This document shows positions 1 through 12,262 of a DNA stretch of 64,000 nt, piece by piece; position 1 is the stretch's first letter, and each line of letters starts with the position of its first letter. The notes beneath the pieces were generated by a model. It worked only from the letters and a program-made list of their open reading frames with translations, had not been told where the DNA came from and did not search any database. The translations under genes and the position numbers were made by a program. This stretch comes from Sisyra terminalis (Eukaryota > Arthropoda > Insecta > Neuroptera > Sisyridae): contig OY292277.1 in assembly GCA_958496175.1 (NCBI GenBank), forward strand, positions 51,533,050-51,597,049, given 5' to 3'.

Positions 1-670
1 CAAAGCTTTAAATTTGTTGCCAAAGAAAAAAAATTCTTGGTGGCTTTAATACTTTTACTTTAAATTAAACAGAACTAATCAACGTTATGTTTATACTGTC
101 TTAATGCTATTTTCTAACTTAGAAATACATTAAAACGGTTGTTATAGCTATAATAGACAAGTAAACTCGCACTACTATATCCATTACAAGTAATGTGTAA
201 TTTGGAACCGCATTGATCAAAGGGCTGCTTGCTGCATAATAAATAAATCAATTAAAATCTTCAAAACTTATTTATCGACGTAAAACAACCAAAAGCAAAC
301 TTTGAAAGCTAAAATTGAATATTTTGGTGTTTTCCAATGGCTATCATCACAATTTGCATCAAAATGCACCAAAATAGAAACCCGAATTTTTGTTTTTTTT
401 TTTTACCGAACTATGTCTTGAAAATTTGGCAAAAAAAGAAGTGACATTATTTTTTTAAGGGAGGTAGTTTGATAAGACTTTTGGGAAAAGTTTTAGGGTT
501 TTGAAAATTAGATATTTTACTTGACCAATTGATGAATTTGATTTTTGTTTGAACCTAAAATATAAATATGATATATTGGATATGTCACTGTATCTTAAAA
601 AGAAAAGCTAACAGGTCATTTTAACTATCATTTTTTTAACTACTAGAAAAAAAATAGCCATCATTGACCC
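1..670. other. AT-rich intergenic DNA, no feature seen
   Basis: This stretch is very AT-rich with many short A and T runs. I see no ORF of note, no inverted repeat with target-site duplication and no recognisable transposon end. Confidence 0.6.
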
Positions 671-1558
671 TAAAATATTTTCACTGTTCTACCTGCCATT
701 TAATCAGAAAATTTTCTTTTGAAAATTAAAATTTCTTTTATCATCTCAGCATTATGCATTCAATAAATGCATTTATTTGGTTTCTCAAGTGTATAAACCG
801 TTTGCATAAAATGGAAAGTGGATGAATTTTTTTAGGAATGCTTCTCTGAATCAAAGACCAAAAGCTAATTATTTTTTTTCCCAGTATAATGTTTGATTAA
901 CGAGATTTATCGAATAATTACAGCAAAAAAATGCAAATTTTGAGTAAAAAACGTTTTCTGTTGCAAAAATCAAAAGTTAAGGATCTTTTTTATCCCATTT
1001 TCATCAAAATTTATAAAAGAGTTAAGCTAATATTTCCTCTTAAAAATCAGCAAGTTTAATTCATAAAAACTTTTATTCCTTTCATTTAATATTTTCATTG
1101 TTGTACCATTTAATCAGAAATGAACGTATCGTATATGCATGATCAGTGGAACAAAACTTGGCTGAATTTTTACATTTTTCGGTTGAAAATTAAAATTTCC
1201 TTTATCATCTCAGCATTATACATTCAATAAATGCATTTATTTGGCTTCACTAATGTATAACCGTTTGCATAGAAAGGAAAGTGGAAGATTTTTTTTAAGA
1301 ATACATCTAGGATCAAAGATCAAAATCCATCATTTCTTTGTTCTCAAAGTTAAATGTTAGATTAACGAGATTTATGGAATAATTACAGCAAAAAAATGCA
1401 AATTTTGAGCAAAAAACGTTTTTTGTAGCAAAAACAAAAATTTAAGGATTTATTTACTCCCATTTTCATCAAAATTTATTAAAGAGTTAAGCTTCTATTT
1501 CCTCTTAAAAATCAGCAAGTTTAAATCACAAAAAAAAAATCATTCCTTTTATTTTATT
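671..1558. repeat. Imperfect tandem duplication, two copies of ~0.42-0.47 kb
   Basis: The segment from about 671 to 1084 is repeated from about 1085 to 1558. Shared landmarks include the 'ccatttaatcagaaa' block (about 695 and 1106), the 'atcatctcagcattat' block (about 740 and 1204), the 'acgagatttat' block (about 900 and 1365) and 'aatcagcaagttta' (about 1045 and 1509). The matching blocks are offset by roughly 410-465 bases, so the copies have diverged by substitutions and indels. No coding potential is visible. It could be a local duplication or the core of an unrecognised repeat family. Confidence 0.75.
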
Positions 1559-3439
1559 GATAACAAATAAACTTCCAAAGTTCTTTGTTAAAGGTTAAAA
1601 AAATTCAACCTTAGTTGAAGTTTTTGTTTACATCTAATTTTCCAAAATCATTATCATACCCTTTGAGGCGTATGGCCTTAATTACCATTCATTATCCCTC
1701 CTTTGTTGGTTTGTATAGAAGATTTTGATTACATTAAAATTAATAAATGCTAGAATGATCAAGAAATTAAAATCCTTTTAACACTATTATACATAATATA
1801 TTGGGTACTGAAGGTGAATGTTATTATTTACTTACAAGATTCGTTGCACAAATATTCCTTGTTTTCTTTGAATTTAAGAGAATTCTGCTTGTATAAATAA
1901 AAAGAAAAAGTTGCAGGCTAATTGAAACTTTTTTCCTGGATGAAAGTTCAAGGAAAAAAAATTAATTATTTAATCAATTGTGTTTTAAATAACAAAATAA
2001 TAAATTGTTGTAATTAAGTCGAGAGTGAAAATTTCAATGGAGCATTGTACTTTTTTGTTTTGTTCTTTGTTTAGTTGTAGTATAAATTTTGCAATGTAAT
2101 AAAATATATGTAGGATCATAAAATATCACATAACATATTCAGAAAATTAATAAAGCGACGTGAATGTTTCCTGCGGGTGTGATATAAAATGATCTGCACC
2201 ACCACCATGTCACTTCTTCGGTAGGTTGGGCTGCCATTTTGTCGGCTGTTGCTAGATTTTTTCAACAATTTTTTTTTTTCTTGTTTCTTCTGTAATAAAC
2301 ATAAATTAGTTTAGTGTTTAGCTGTTTGCTGTTAGCTGTTTTGTCATCGTCTTTGCGGGTGAAACGAAACGGGATACGGCGATGTTGAAATATTATAAAG
2401 GTCTGTGTGCTGGTTAAGGGTTTCGTACGTAAGGTGAATAAGTTTTGTAAACGACCAACATAATATATGCAAAACATACACAATTTACACAAACAATCCT
2501 TCCTCGACTTACCTAGGTTCAGACAAACGCGAAACCAGAAACGAGTTAGGGTGGGCTTTTAATACAGAGAGGTGTACCACCACCTCAAAAATATATAGAG
2601 CAGCTTTTGCATTTATATTTATACCATTGCCTACCCCTATTCGGTGGTGTTGTATGCAATATGAAAAGAACGAAAACTTTGTCTGCAACTACGATAAATG
2701 TGACAAAGAAGTCAAGATGTGTTATCCTAGGTTTATTAGTCACCTACCTGTGGATATAAGAGCCACGAAGAAGTTCTTCAACACGCCAAACCACTTTCAG
2801 AAAGGAAAAAGCACGAGACTACTTAAATCCCAGTGCCACAATTTGACGAAAAGAAAATTTTTTTAATTATAAAAATTTTTAACTTTCCCCGTTTTTTTTT
2901 TTGGTGTGGTGCTTCTTAATGAACATTTTCAACCATCCATCTCTCTAATATTATTTTAAGGAAATTAAAATTATTTTTTTCATCATGGGCTTTTGTGTGT
3001 GAGAGGGAAAAAAACATGTAGATAATAATGAAACCTTGAAGCTTTTTATATAATATATGCGACGTTTTTATCAATATGGGAATGTGGAAAAAATGATGGG
3101 ATGTGAAATGATGTAAAATGGAGACACAAGCTTAATCATTCCTTGACAAAATCCAGAATGTGTATCTATATGGAATGATTTTCCATTTCAGTTTATGGAA
3201 TTTTCCCTTTTTTTTTTCTTTCATTCATTCATTCCATCACTCATTTGTTGGTTTGAAGTGAAATAATATACTTTGCTTTTGTCAAATGATGAAAAAAATT
3301 GATTCAAATTTAAGAGGCTGAATTTTTTAATATATTTAGAATTGGTATCCATTTCGGTTGCAATAAAAACATTGTGGCAAAAAAATAGTTAAAAAGCTTG
3401 ATAAAATCGCAAAAATTGTGTTATTCTGCGAAAAAAATA
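1559..3439. other. Mostly unique intergenic DNA with one more balanced island (~2150-2560)
   Basis: No gene is recognised here. Around 2150-2560 the composition becomes less AT-rich, without a long ORF or transposon ends. The two ORFs there (2262-2492 minus, 2627-2866 plus) are under 80 codons and match no family I know, so I treat them as chance. A weak hairpin with 9-base arms (aatcattcc/ggaatgatt) lies at about 3130-3173. Confidence 0.5.
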
Positions 3440-5030
3440 ACATAAAATTAAGTAACCTTGTAAAAAAGGATCACATATGAAAACCCTGCAACAATATGAA
3501 ATGTATAAAGCCTACAAACCTTACCACTTTAAGAATTTACAAAAAATAATTACCCTTTTCAAATTAAATCGATATAGAGCTTAAAATTTTGGATAAAATG
3601 ACCGTGATACACCAAAAAAGAAGGCAAAAGTTTAATTTTTAATATTTCCCTCCAAATCTTTAAAATTATATAAAAGTGCATACCTTTGGGAAACCAATAT
3701 TAAACCTTAACATATTTGCCAAAATTCATCACATATAAAAAGTCCTGAAAAAAAATGAATTATATAAAGTCTACAAACATTACCACCTTAAGAATTCACA
3801 AAGATCTTTAACCTTCTCAAACTTCATCTATCAGAGCTAAAAATTTTTGTTAAAAATGACTTATTTCACTTCAAAACTTTAAAATTAAGTACCCTTGCAA
3901 AAATGGATCACTTATGAAAACCCTTGAAGAATATGAAGTCTAGAAGGCCTAAAAACTTTACCATTTTAAGAATTTATAAAAAATAATTACCCTTTTCAAA
4001 TTTAATCGATATAGAGCTTAAAATTTTGGATAAAATGACCGTGATACACCAAAAAAGAAGGCAAAAGTTTAATTTTTAATATTTCCCTCCATATCTTTAA
4101 AATTATATAAAAGTGCATACCTTTGGGAAACCAATATTAAACCTTAACATATTTGCCAAAATTCATCACATATAAAAAGTCCTGAAAAAAAATGAATTAT
4201 ATAAAGTCTACAAACATTACCACCTTAAGAATTCACAAAGATCTTTAACCTTCTCAAACTTCATCTATCAGAGCTAAAAATTTTTGTTAAAAATGACTTA
4301 TTTCACTTCAAAACTTTAAAATTAAGTACCCTTGCAAAAATGGATCACTTATGAAAACCCTTGAAGAATATGAAGTCTATAAGGCCTAAAAACTTTACCA
4401 TTTTAAGAATTTATAAAAAATAATTACCCTTTTCAAATTTAATCGATATAGAGCTTAAAATTTTGGATAAAATGACCGTGATACACCAAAAAAGAAGGCA
4501 AAAGTTTAATTTTTAATATTTCCCTCCAAATCTTTAAAATTATATAAAAGTGCATACCTTTGGGAAACCAATATTAAACCTTAACATATTTGCCAAAATT
4601 CATCACATATAAAAAGTCCTGAAAAAAAATGAATTATATAAAGTCTACAAACATTACCACCTTAAAAATTCACAAAGATCTTTAACCTTCTCAAACTTCA
4701 TCTATCAGAGCTAAAAATTTTTGTTAAAAATGACTTATTTCACTTCAAAACTTTAAAATTAAGTACCCTTGCAAAAAAAGGATTACATTGAAAACCCTTG
4801 AACAATATAAAGTGTATAAAGCCTACAAACTTTACCACTATATGAATTTAAAATGACCATGATACATCAAAAAAGATGGCCAAAGTTTAATTTTTATTAT
4901 GTCCCTCCAAATCTTTAAAATTATGTAAAAATGCATACTTTTGGGAAACCAATAATAAACCTTTACATATTAGCAAAAAGCAGCTCATAAAAAAACTCCT
5001 ATAAAAGAAATTATATAAAGTCTACCTTCC
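3440..5030. repeat. ~437-bp satellite array with dimeric higher-order structure
   Basis: The block 'aataattacccttttcaaa' recurs at 3545, 3982 and 4419, exactly 437 bases apart, and the copies are nearly identical between these points. A fourth, truncated and more diverged copy runs to about 5030. Each unit contains two related half-units. One carries 'taccattttaagaattt' and 'atagagcttaaaatttt'; the other carries 'taccaccttaagaattc' and 'cagagctaaaaattttt'. They are offset alternately by about 260 and 178 bases. This is the pattern of a dimeric higher-order satellite. No coding potential is seen. Confidence 0.9.
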
Positions 5031-5220
5031 TATAACATAAAAATTATATTTGCATAGGGAATTTCTTTCTTTCGTCGATCAAAGAAAGATCTTTGATTAC
5101 TAAAAATACTTCAGTGTATTTTTTTGAAATTGTTATTATTTATAGTTTATATTTCGAAAACTTATCTATGATTTTTTTTTACTTTTATTGAAAATCAATT
5201 AATCCTTTTAAATTATAATC

Positions 5221-5575
5221 CAATTTGCCCATCGGAGGTTTAGGTTTAGCAAAATTAAGTCATTTGCAAAAGTCGCTGTTTTAGTATTAGCAGTCGTTGG
5301 CAAATTGGTGGCATACAAAAGATAAAGAATTAAGCTCATTACACTTTCAGGATGCCAGCTTATTTGTGTTTGCTAAATATGTCCCTTTTAACTTTAGTTC
5401 TTAATTCCCAATTTTTCAAATAGGATTCTACTAGTACTTAGTAAATGGGAATGCTTTTTCTTATTTTATCAAATACTTTGTCAAACGCTTTGCTAATGTC
5501 TATGAAAACCAATGGGAAATTATTTTTATGTTCCATTGCTTCATTTATTGTGTTGACTACCCTGATTTAGTAGAT
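5221..5575 (-). pseudogene. Decayed Jockey-like LINE reverse transcriptase fragment
   Basis: Reading the minus strand from about 5575 downwards gives two pieces of a non-LTR retrotransposon reverse transcriptase. The first includes the motif 'LVFIDISKAFDKV' (about 5470-5512), which is the first catalytic-aspartate block of LINE reverse transcriptases. The second reads 'SVMSLILYLLYATNLPTT' followed by 'TKTATFANDLILL' (about 5240-5345). It matches the block ending in the FADD catalytic box, but the first of the two aspartates is replaced by asparagine. Frameshifts and stops separate the pieces, so the element is dead. The 'LYLLY...LPTT' spacing is most like the Jockey clade. The ends were not found and the fragment is 5'- and 3'-truncated. 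Confidence 0.85.
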
Positions 5576-6326
5576 GACTAAGTGGCGAAGGACTTTCTAA
5601 AACTAATTAAACAATTTTTAATTCTGATTCTTCACTTGAAAGTTAACTCATTGAAAAACTTTAACTGATAGGAATTCGTGGTTAATGATGGTTAAAAATA
5701 TCCATCAAATATTCGGCGTTACTTTTAATCAATTCCATTAAATGAATTGTCACCGAATCTACGATTTTAGTATAAGTTTTAATTGCCTGTTTGACTCCTA
5801 GAGTCAAAAAACATTAGCTGCTTATTATAAATTTTCACTTCACAAAATATTGATTGAAACAAATTAATGTAGTTACAGGAAATACAAACATTGCTTTTTA
5901 AAAGAACTAGTGCGACGTTTCACGTCAACACTATTTTTCCCGTTTAAGAATGGTCTTTATGTCTTCTATATCCATAAATCTAGTTCTTCTAAGTCTAGTC
6001 CGTAAGTTCCATGGCATTTAGTTTAATCATTTTTTTGGAACAAGAAAAGGAAGTTTAAATTTTTATTTTCAAAATTGAGATTATTATGGTTTTTGTTAAA
6101 AACACAAAGATTACCCGGTACAGTTTCTGGATTTATCCAGAAAGTAATCAATTGTTAGAATCAAACGCACTGCACTATAACAAACTTTAAAAGACTTTTA
6201 AAAATAAAATTTATGGTTTTGAACTTCTTCAGAAAAAGATACTTTTTATAGATCTTGGAGATTAGAGGTAGTATCAGTAGTTAGTTAGTAGTACACTGCT
6301 TAAGAAATATTATAAATTCATATTAT
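5576..6326. other. AT-rich intergenic DNA
   Basis: No ORF or transposon end is recognised. The segment probably includes unrecognisable remains of the adjacent LINE on its left side. Confidence 0.5.
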
Positions 6327-8489
6327 TTTTAGGAATCTGTGTTTTACTTTTTAGTCGTTTTAGTCTTGGGGGTTTAAAATTTGGTAAAGTCTGTACGAAG
6401 TATCCAAGTGCAAAATTTATTTTTACTTAAGTATAAATAATAATTAAAGAATACAACTTTCAACAATAACAATTTTTCGATAGAAGGAAAACACATCGGT
6501 ATTTCTTAGTTATGATTTTTTTATGTTTGGTAAAGAAAAGCTCAAAATGTTTGCTTGCTTCTTTTTTATCTTTCAGACGTAATTAAAATATTATTGATAG
6601 ATATCCATTTTCCAATTTTTTAACTTCTGAAGTATCTGAGGTTACAATTGAAAAAATTATTACTTCAATAAGTCATAATAAAAGTATTTAGATTTTACAA
6701 AAGGAAGGATCAATTAAAATCTGATTTCATACAATCATATAGTGGTCGATAACCATGACATTGTTATTGGTATGAATTATATTACAATACTACTGAAAAA
6801 TTTCATCGACTACATTGAAATCAATACATAAGTTATGTTAATTACATATATTTAAACTTTATTAAATGGTTATAATTTCGATTTAATGTCAATTTAGCTA
6901 TTAATCTTCCAATATTTATTTAAATTAATTTTAATTGATGGGGTTTCTTAGCTTAAAATAAAGTACACAAGATGTTAAAAAAAACAATTTTTTTATTATT
7001 GAAGCCCTAAAATTAATTACCAATATAAAACAGGTATTGCGAATATTTTACAATCCAATTCTCCAAAAATGTTTTCCACTTCTACAATCACATTATTACT
7101 ATAATATGGATGCTTACTGTTAAAATTATGATCGTAATTACTATACGACTTCTATTGATATTGCTACTATTGTATATGTATTATATTTTGTAGTGGGCAT
7201 AATTTTACACTATGTCCTATAGTCGCTAATAACCTGATAAGTTGATGTGAATTTTAAATAAATCAAATAAAAAAATTAAAACAAAAAACAATTTTGATTC
7301 AAACGATATTTATTCTTCAATATAATTTTTGTCAACATCTTTTACAAGGCAATTGTGCTTCTATGTAGTTTTCATTAAACGGTAGAAGTCTGAAAGTTCA
7401 GGTTTTCCGCAGATATATAAAACACATTTTGTGTAATTGCACTTCTTATCTCTAATTCAACATTAGTGTTTTTTTTTGAATATCTCTTCTTAGGAATTAT
7501 TTATCTATTTTTGAAGAATTTTGTTGCGCTTTGTATACCTATTATTACTTGTATAGCTTTGATTACATCACAAACACAGAAAAAACTTTCGAAAGCTTTT
7601 CTAATCCTCCTCTTGCTTTGCATTACAAAATACATGGTTTCTTTTTATTATTTTCTGAGTTTTGAAATTCAAATGATAATTTCTCATCATTATTTATAAT
7701 GATAAAATAATTAGGAATAATTTAGAACTTTTGGCGTTAAAAAAGTTACAACAAATTTATCTAATTATTGGTTTTAAACGTTAACATAAATAATTTCTTT
7801 AAACATTGCAAGTTTCGGTAACATTTTATACAAGTTTAAAGCTTTACTCCAAATGGTTCAAGGTCAGGTTCAAAATTCTCATGAAACTATTGGAACTATT
7901 TAATAAAATCCCCAACATTTTAAATTTCTAGTAAATATTATTATTAGGAACCTGTGCTTTACTTTTAGTCTTTTTAATCTTGAGGGGTAAAAATTTGGTA
8001 AAGTTTGTACAAAGTATCCAAGTGTGAAATTTATTTTTACCTAAATATGAATAATAATATAGCGACTATTTAAACTATACAGCTCTCAACAATAACAATT
8101 TTTCGATAGAAGGAAAAAAATATTGGTATTTCTTAGTTTTGATTTTTATTTTATGTTTGGTAACGAAAAGTTCAAAATGTTTGCTTGTTTGTTTTTTATC
8201 ATTCATATGTACATAAAATATTATTGATGGATATCCATTTTCCATTTTTACAACTTCTGAAGTATCTGCGGTTACTATTGAAACTGATAAAAGTATTTAA
8301 ATATTACAAAAGGAAAAATCAATTAAAATTTGAATTCATACAATCATATAGTGGTCGATAACCATATACATTGTTATTGGTATGAATTATATCACAATAC
8401 TACTGAAAAATTTCATCGACTACATTGAAATGAATATATAAGTTATGTAAATTACATCTATTTAAACTTTATTAAATGTTTAAAATTTT

Positions 8490-8564
8490 GGTAAAAATAT
8501 TCAGAGGACTAGGATCAAATAATAATTATTATTATTTGATCCTAGTCCTCTGAATATTTTTACC
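8490..8564. repeat. Near-perfect 75-bp palindrome within an insertion
   Basis: The arm starting 'ggtaaaaatattcagaggac' is followed directly by its reverse complement, ending at 8564. The central turn is in an AT-rich aataatt run. The palindrome lies in an insertion relative to the matching place in the first duplication copy (about 6868-6885). The insertion appears flanked by copies of 'gtttaaaatttt' (about 8479 and 8605). It would extrude as a cruciform or transcribe as a tight hairpin, and is probably a foldback element. The near-perfect symmetry argues against a microRNA precursor. Confidence 0.8.
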
Positions 8565-8667
8565 AATTTATCATCATCGAGGATCTGAAACTCTACAATA
8601 AAGTTTAAAATTTTGATTTAATTTCAATTTTGCTATTAATTTTGCATTTTTTATTTAACTAAATTTT

Positions 8668-8891
8668 GGCTCAAGTGTACTTTAGCACATCCACAATCTG
8701 GCAACATTGCATTTTCGACTTTGTTTTTAATTTAACTCGCGATATTTTTGTTAATTCAATTCTAATATAGCATAATTTTTTCTTTTGTGGCTAAATTTTC
8801 ATTATGGACCAATTTAATCGCTAATTAAATTAAAAACAAAGTCGAAAATGCAACACTGCCGATTGTGGGTGTGCTAAAGTACACATAAGCC
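8668..8891. mobile_element. 224-bp MITE with ~66-bp terminal inverted repeats
   Basis: The left end starts 'ggctcaagtgtactttagca' and the right end, reverse-complemented, starts 'ggcttatgtgtactttagca'. Pairing continues for about 66 bases with few mismatches. The element is flanked by an 8-bp target-site duplication, taaatttt, at 8660-8667 and 8892-8899. The matching position in the first duplication copy (about 6918-6936) lacks the element, which confirms it as an insertion. An 8-bp duplication fits hAT, P or Merlin transposases; the GGC terminus is not the usual hAT CAG. No coding capacity. Confidence 0.92.
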
Positions 8892-9448
8892 TAAATTTTA
8901 ATTGATGAAGTTTTTAGCTCCAAATATAGTACGTAAGATGTTGACAAAAACAAATATCTGATTATTGGAACCCTTTAATTAATTATCAACATAAACCAGG
9001 TATTACAAATATTTAACCATCTAATTCTCCATAAATTATAATATATTTTCGATTCAAACGATATCTTTTCTTCAATATAATTTTTGTCAATATCATTTAC
9101 AAGGCGATTGTGCTTCTATGTAATTTTCATTCAACGGTAGAAGTTTAAACGATCAGATTTTTCGTCAATATATAAAACAAATTTTGTGTAATTGCACTTC
9201 TTATCTCGAATTAAACGTTTGTCTTATTTTTTTTAAAATATCTTTTCTTAGGAAGAATCTAATATGTTTGATTAATTTCGGTGCATTTTGTGAATCATAT
9301 ATGTAACTTAGTTTACATCAGAAACAAAGAAAATAATTTCGAAAGCTTTCCAAATCCTCCTCTTGCTTTGCATTACAAAATACATGGTTTCTTTTTATTA
9401 TTTTCTGACTTTTGAAATCCAAATGATAATTTTTTATCATTATCTATA

Positions 9449-9577
9449 ACAGATGATAAAATTCAGATCTCAGCTTTTATTAAATCAGAAGACAATTCAG
9501 GTTGTTTAAGATCATTTTTTTATTTAATGTTTTTAAAATATTAAATAAAAAAACCGATCTTAAACAATCTGAATTAT
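9449..9577. mobile_element. Short inverted-repeat insertion, deleted relative of the 27788-28095 element
   Basis: Arms of about 40 bases (left from 9494 starting 'aattcaggttgtttaagatc', right ending at 9575) pair around a short centre. The left end, 'atctcagcttttattaaat', and the arm itself recur in the longer element at 27788-28095, which also has a middle section with hammerhead-like motifs. The segment is absent from the first duplication copy (near 7696-7700). I infer an internally deleted, mobilised derivative of the same family. Confidence 0.8.
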
Positions 9578-9798
9578 AATGATAAAATAATTAGGAATAA
9601 TTTAGAACTTTTTGCGTTAAAAATATAACGACAAATTGATCTAAACGTTAACATAAATTATTTCTTAAAACATTGCAAGTTTTGGTACATTTTATACACA
9701 TTGAAAGCTTTACTCCAAATGGTTCAAGTTCAGGTTCAAAATTCCCATGAAACTATTGGAACAATTTAATAAAATCCCCAACATTTTAAATTTCTAGC

Positions 9799-12025
9799 CA
9801 TTGCAACGTCCAAATGTGTAAGTTTTTCGTTTGTTTGTCGCATAAATATCAATAGAAAGTGAGACTATATGTACGTTTTTCCTATTAAAAGAAGAATCCT
9901 CGGAACAATCGTCGTTTGTGGCAGTTGTCATGAAATGTCGTCTCCAGCCCTTTACGTTTCACGTTCAATAAGGACGCTTCGAAATGCATTTAAGCTGGAA
10001 CTATAGCACTAGTTGCTATCCCCCAACATCCCTCGCCCGTCCCGCACAAAGTACTCTACTCTCTTCGTATTGCAGTTTGTGTACTTTATGAGACGGTTAT
10101 TCATTCCTCCAGCCACCGATTGCACATATTCCTCTGTACATTTATAAAACGGTTCATAAGTTATTCAAAGGTTTTTATTTTATCGAAGACGTGAGACTAA
10201 GACAAACAACCTGATGCGGAATGATGAATTTTGTATAAGATTTAAATTAAAAATATATACACACCTATACGTCGTGGCTCTAAGTAGAGGATTTTGCAGA
10301 TGAAATGAAAAAATTGAGGTTAAAAAATTTATATGTTCGACTAAATAAAAAGCTTATATCGTGATGAGAATCATCAGAATGAAAGACGTGGAAAAGGAGT
10401 GCGATTAAATTTTCATAAACATATCTTTCCTGTTATAGAAGAGCCATTCATCCCCATTCATTGCCATCCTTTACAAAAAAAAATATTTTTTTCTCTTTCA
10501 ACAAAAAGTGAATTCTTTCGACTAGATACCGTAAATAGAAAGCATATTTAACACGCATAAATCAACCATGAATTAAGCTCTGAATATTTTTACGTTTTTT
10601 TTTTTTTAAATTTGAGTTTTTGATAATTAAATTTAGATGGATTGTGTTTTGATCAATTGAAGAGTTATTACACCCTTGTAAAGTCGTTATCCGTAGATGA
10701 AAGATTTTATTTAAGTTGAATGCATGCATGAAATTAAAGCCCGGAAGATGACAAGCCTCCACGTATCGCCGAATGGGAGTGAAAAGCTCTCGCCTGTCCC
10801 TCGGCGAAAAAACACGAAGGGTTGCTGGGAAAGCTTCCTGTGCGAAAATCGGAAAGAGACAGCGTGAGGCCAAAAGCTCTAGCTAGAGGTATCGTGAATT
10901 CAAGCGCTCTCCAATTAACATGATTGGTCTACTGTACAGTGGCCCACCAGAATGCATCACACATTTTCATTTCCGCCAATCTTTTCAAACGCCTTGTGTT
11001 ACTGTGTTGCCCTCATATTTGCTGTTAGGTCTCATGTTTTTAAAAACACAACTCTTCAGATTTCTATTTTTAATTAGCGAAAGGGCAAATGTTCTTAACT
11101 CCCTCCGTGTTCCACCCTCTCTTCTAAAATTATATATATATATGCAAATTTAAAAATTTTATTCAATGAATTTCTTCGTAAAACTTTGTGTACATACAAC
11201 ATCTTTTTTATGCTTCAACATTTTTTTTTTTTGCTTTTCCTTTTATTAGAGGGAATCATGAAACTTTTACCCGAGCTTCGGCTTCATGAATTATAAATGG
11301 TTTGACGTAATAGGACGAGTAGTTGCGGATGGGGAAACGACAGTATTATGTAGTAGATGCAACTAATCAGGCAGGGTGCTTAATTAATAGATGGTATAAT
11401 TAATGGGACATTCTATAACATGGCGAACCCAATTATTAGCCCTCGAATGACCCTGCGTTGGTATCTCACACCATTATCGACTTAACTGAGAACATCCCCC
11501 CTTTCTATTTGATTGGAATATAATTATTGTTATTAACATTATCAAGATAATCCATCGATATATTAAACCATCTCGTTTGATTGATCATTTTCACCGGGAA
11601 CGGGAAATAACTGAATCGAAAACGTCTTTGTGCGTTCTACAAATATGTAAAACATCTCCTAATGTTTCTGGCTGTTTTCCATGGGTGAAAGTGTTCATAA
11701 ACTTACAAAGTCATCGTGTTATTTAAAAGAGATCATCACTATGCAGCTGAGGATGTCGTCTCTTGTGAAAATTGCCACCAAAGACTTGCAATAACAGTGG
11801 GAATTTACGAGGGCTTGAGCTTTAAACCTAGGACAATTTGGTTCGTGTAGATAGTCGCCTCTCGTATATTGTTGTTAATAAAGAGTTTTGAGCAAGACAA
11901 AGCGACAGAGTTGGTGCCCCTGCCAACGTGCGTTTTCTTTAATGGTCTCGACCATTTCCACCCCGTCTGCATATGTAAATTATTGAATATGGAATTAAGT
12001 TGGCACCACTCACAGGCATAAACAT
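9799..12025. other. Unique intergenic DNA with balanced-composition islands, possible regulatory DNA
   Basis: There are no transposon ends and no convincing ORF. The 103-codon minus-strand frame at 10562-10873 and the 78-codon frame at 11805-12041 match nothing I know. The stretches 10740-10920 and 11260-11500 are markedly less AT-rich than their surroundings. The second contains two TTAATTA-like homeodomain core sites (about 11380-11405). Conserved non-coding DNA is a reasonable inference, but only comparison with related genomes could show it. Confidence 0.4.
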
Positions 12026-12262
12026 TATTTTTTCTGAGCACTGCTTTTTTTATTATTAAGATGAAATTATTTCGTTATTTATTCGCTAGAAGTGACAAAT
12101 TTTCATTTATAACTTGTGATATTAATGCATTTTGAACATAAGTCTAAAAAATCTAAACCATAAATTTAAACAGCGGTTACATTTTATCGGTTTATCAAAC
12201 TTGGTTGCTAATTCAAATAAAATTTGCAAAATTTATATTTGTAAAACAAAACTTACATCTAT

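Larger units (their letters stand above)
6327..9798. repeat. 1.6-kb tandem duplication; second copy enlarged by insertions
   Basis: Copy 1 spans about 6327-7936 and copy 2 about 7937-9798, in direct orientation. Landmarks present in both include 'aacaataacaatttttcgat' (about 6464 and 8088), 'catatagtggtcgataacca' (about 6737 and 8346) and 'ctttactccaaatggttcaa' (about 7841 and 9710). Copy 2 is longer because it carries three insertions absent from copy 1: a palindromic segment at about 8488-8600, a MITE at 8668-8891 and an inverted-repeat element at about 9449-9577. Copy 1 therefore preserves the empty sites. The ORF at 7466-7699 lies in copy 1, is not preserved in copy 2 and is probably chance. 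Confidence 0.88.

Noticed and set aside
3130..3173. Hairpin aatcattcc...ggaatgatt
   Set aside because: Only nine paired bases with a 26-base loop; expected by chance in AT-rich DNA and not like a microRNA precursor.
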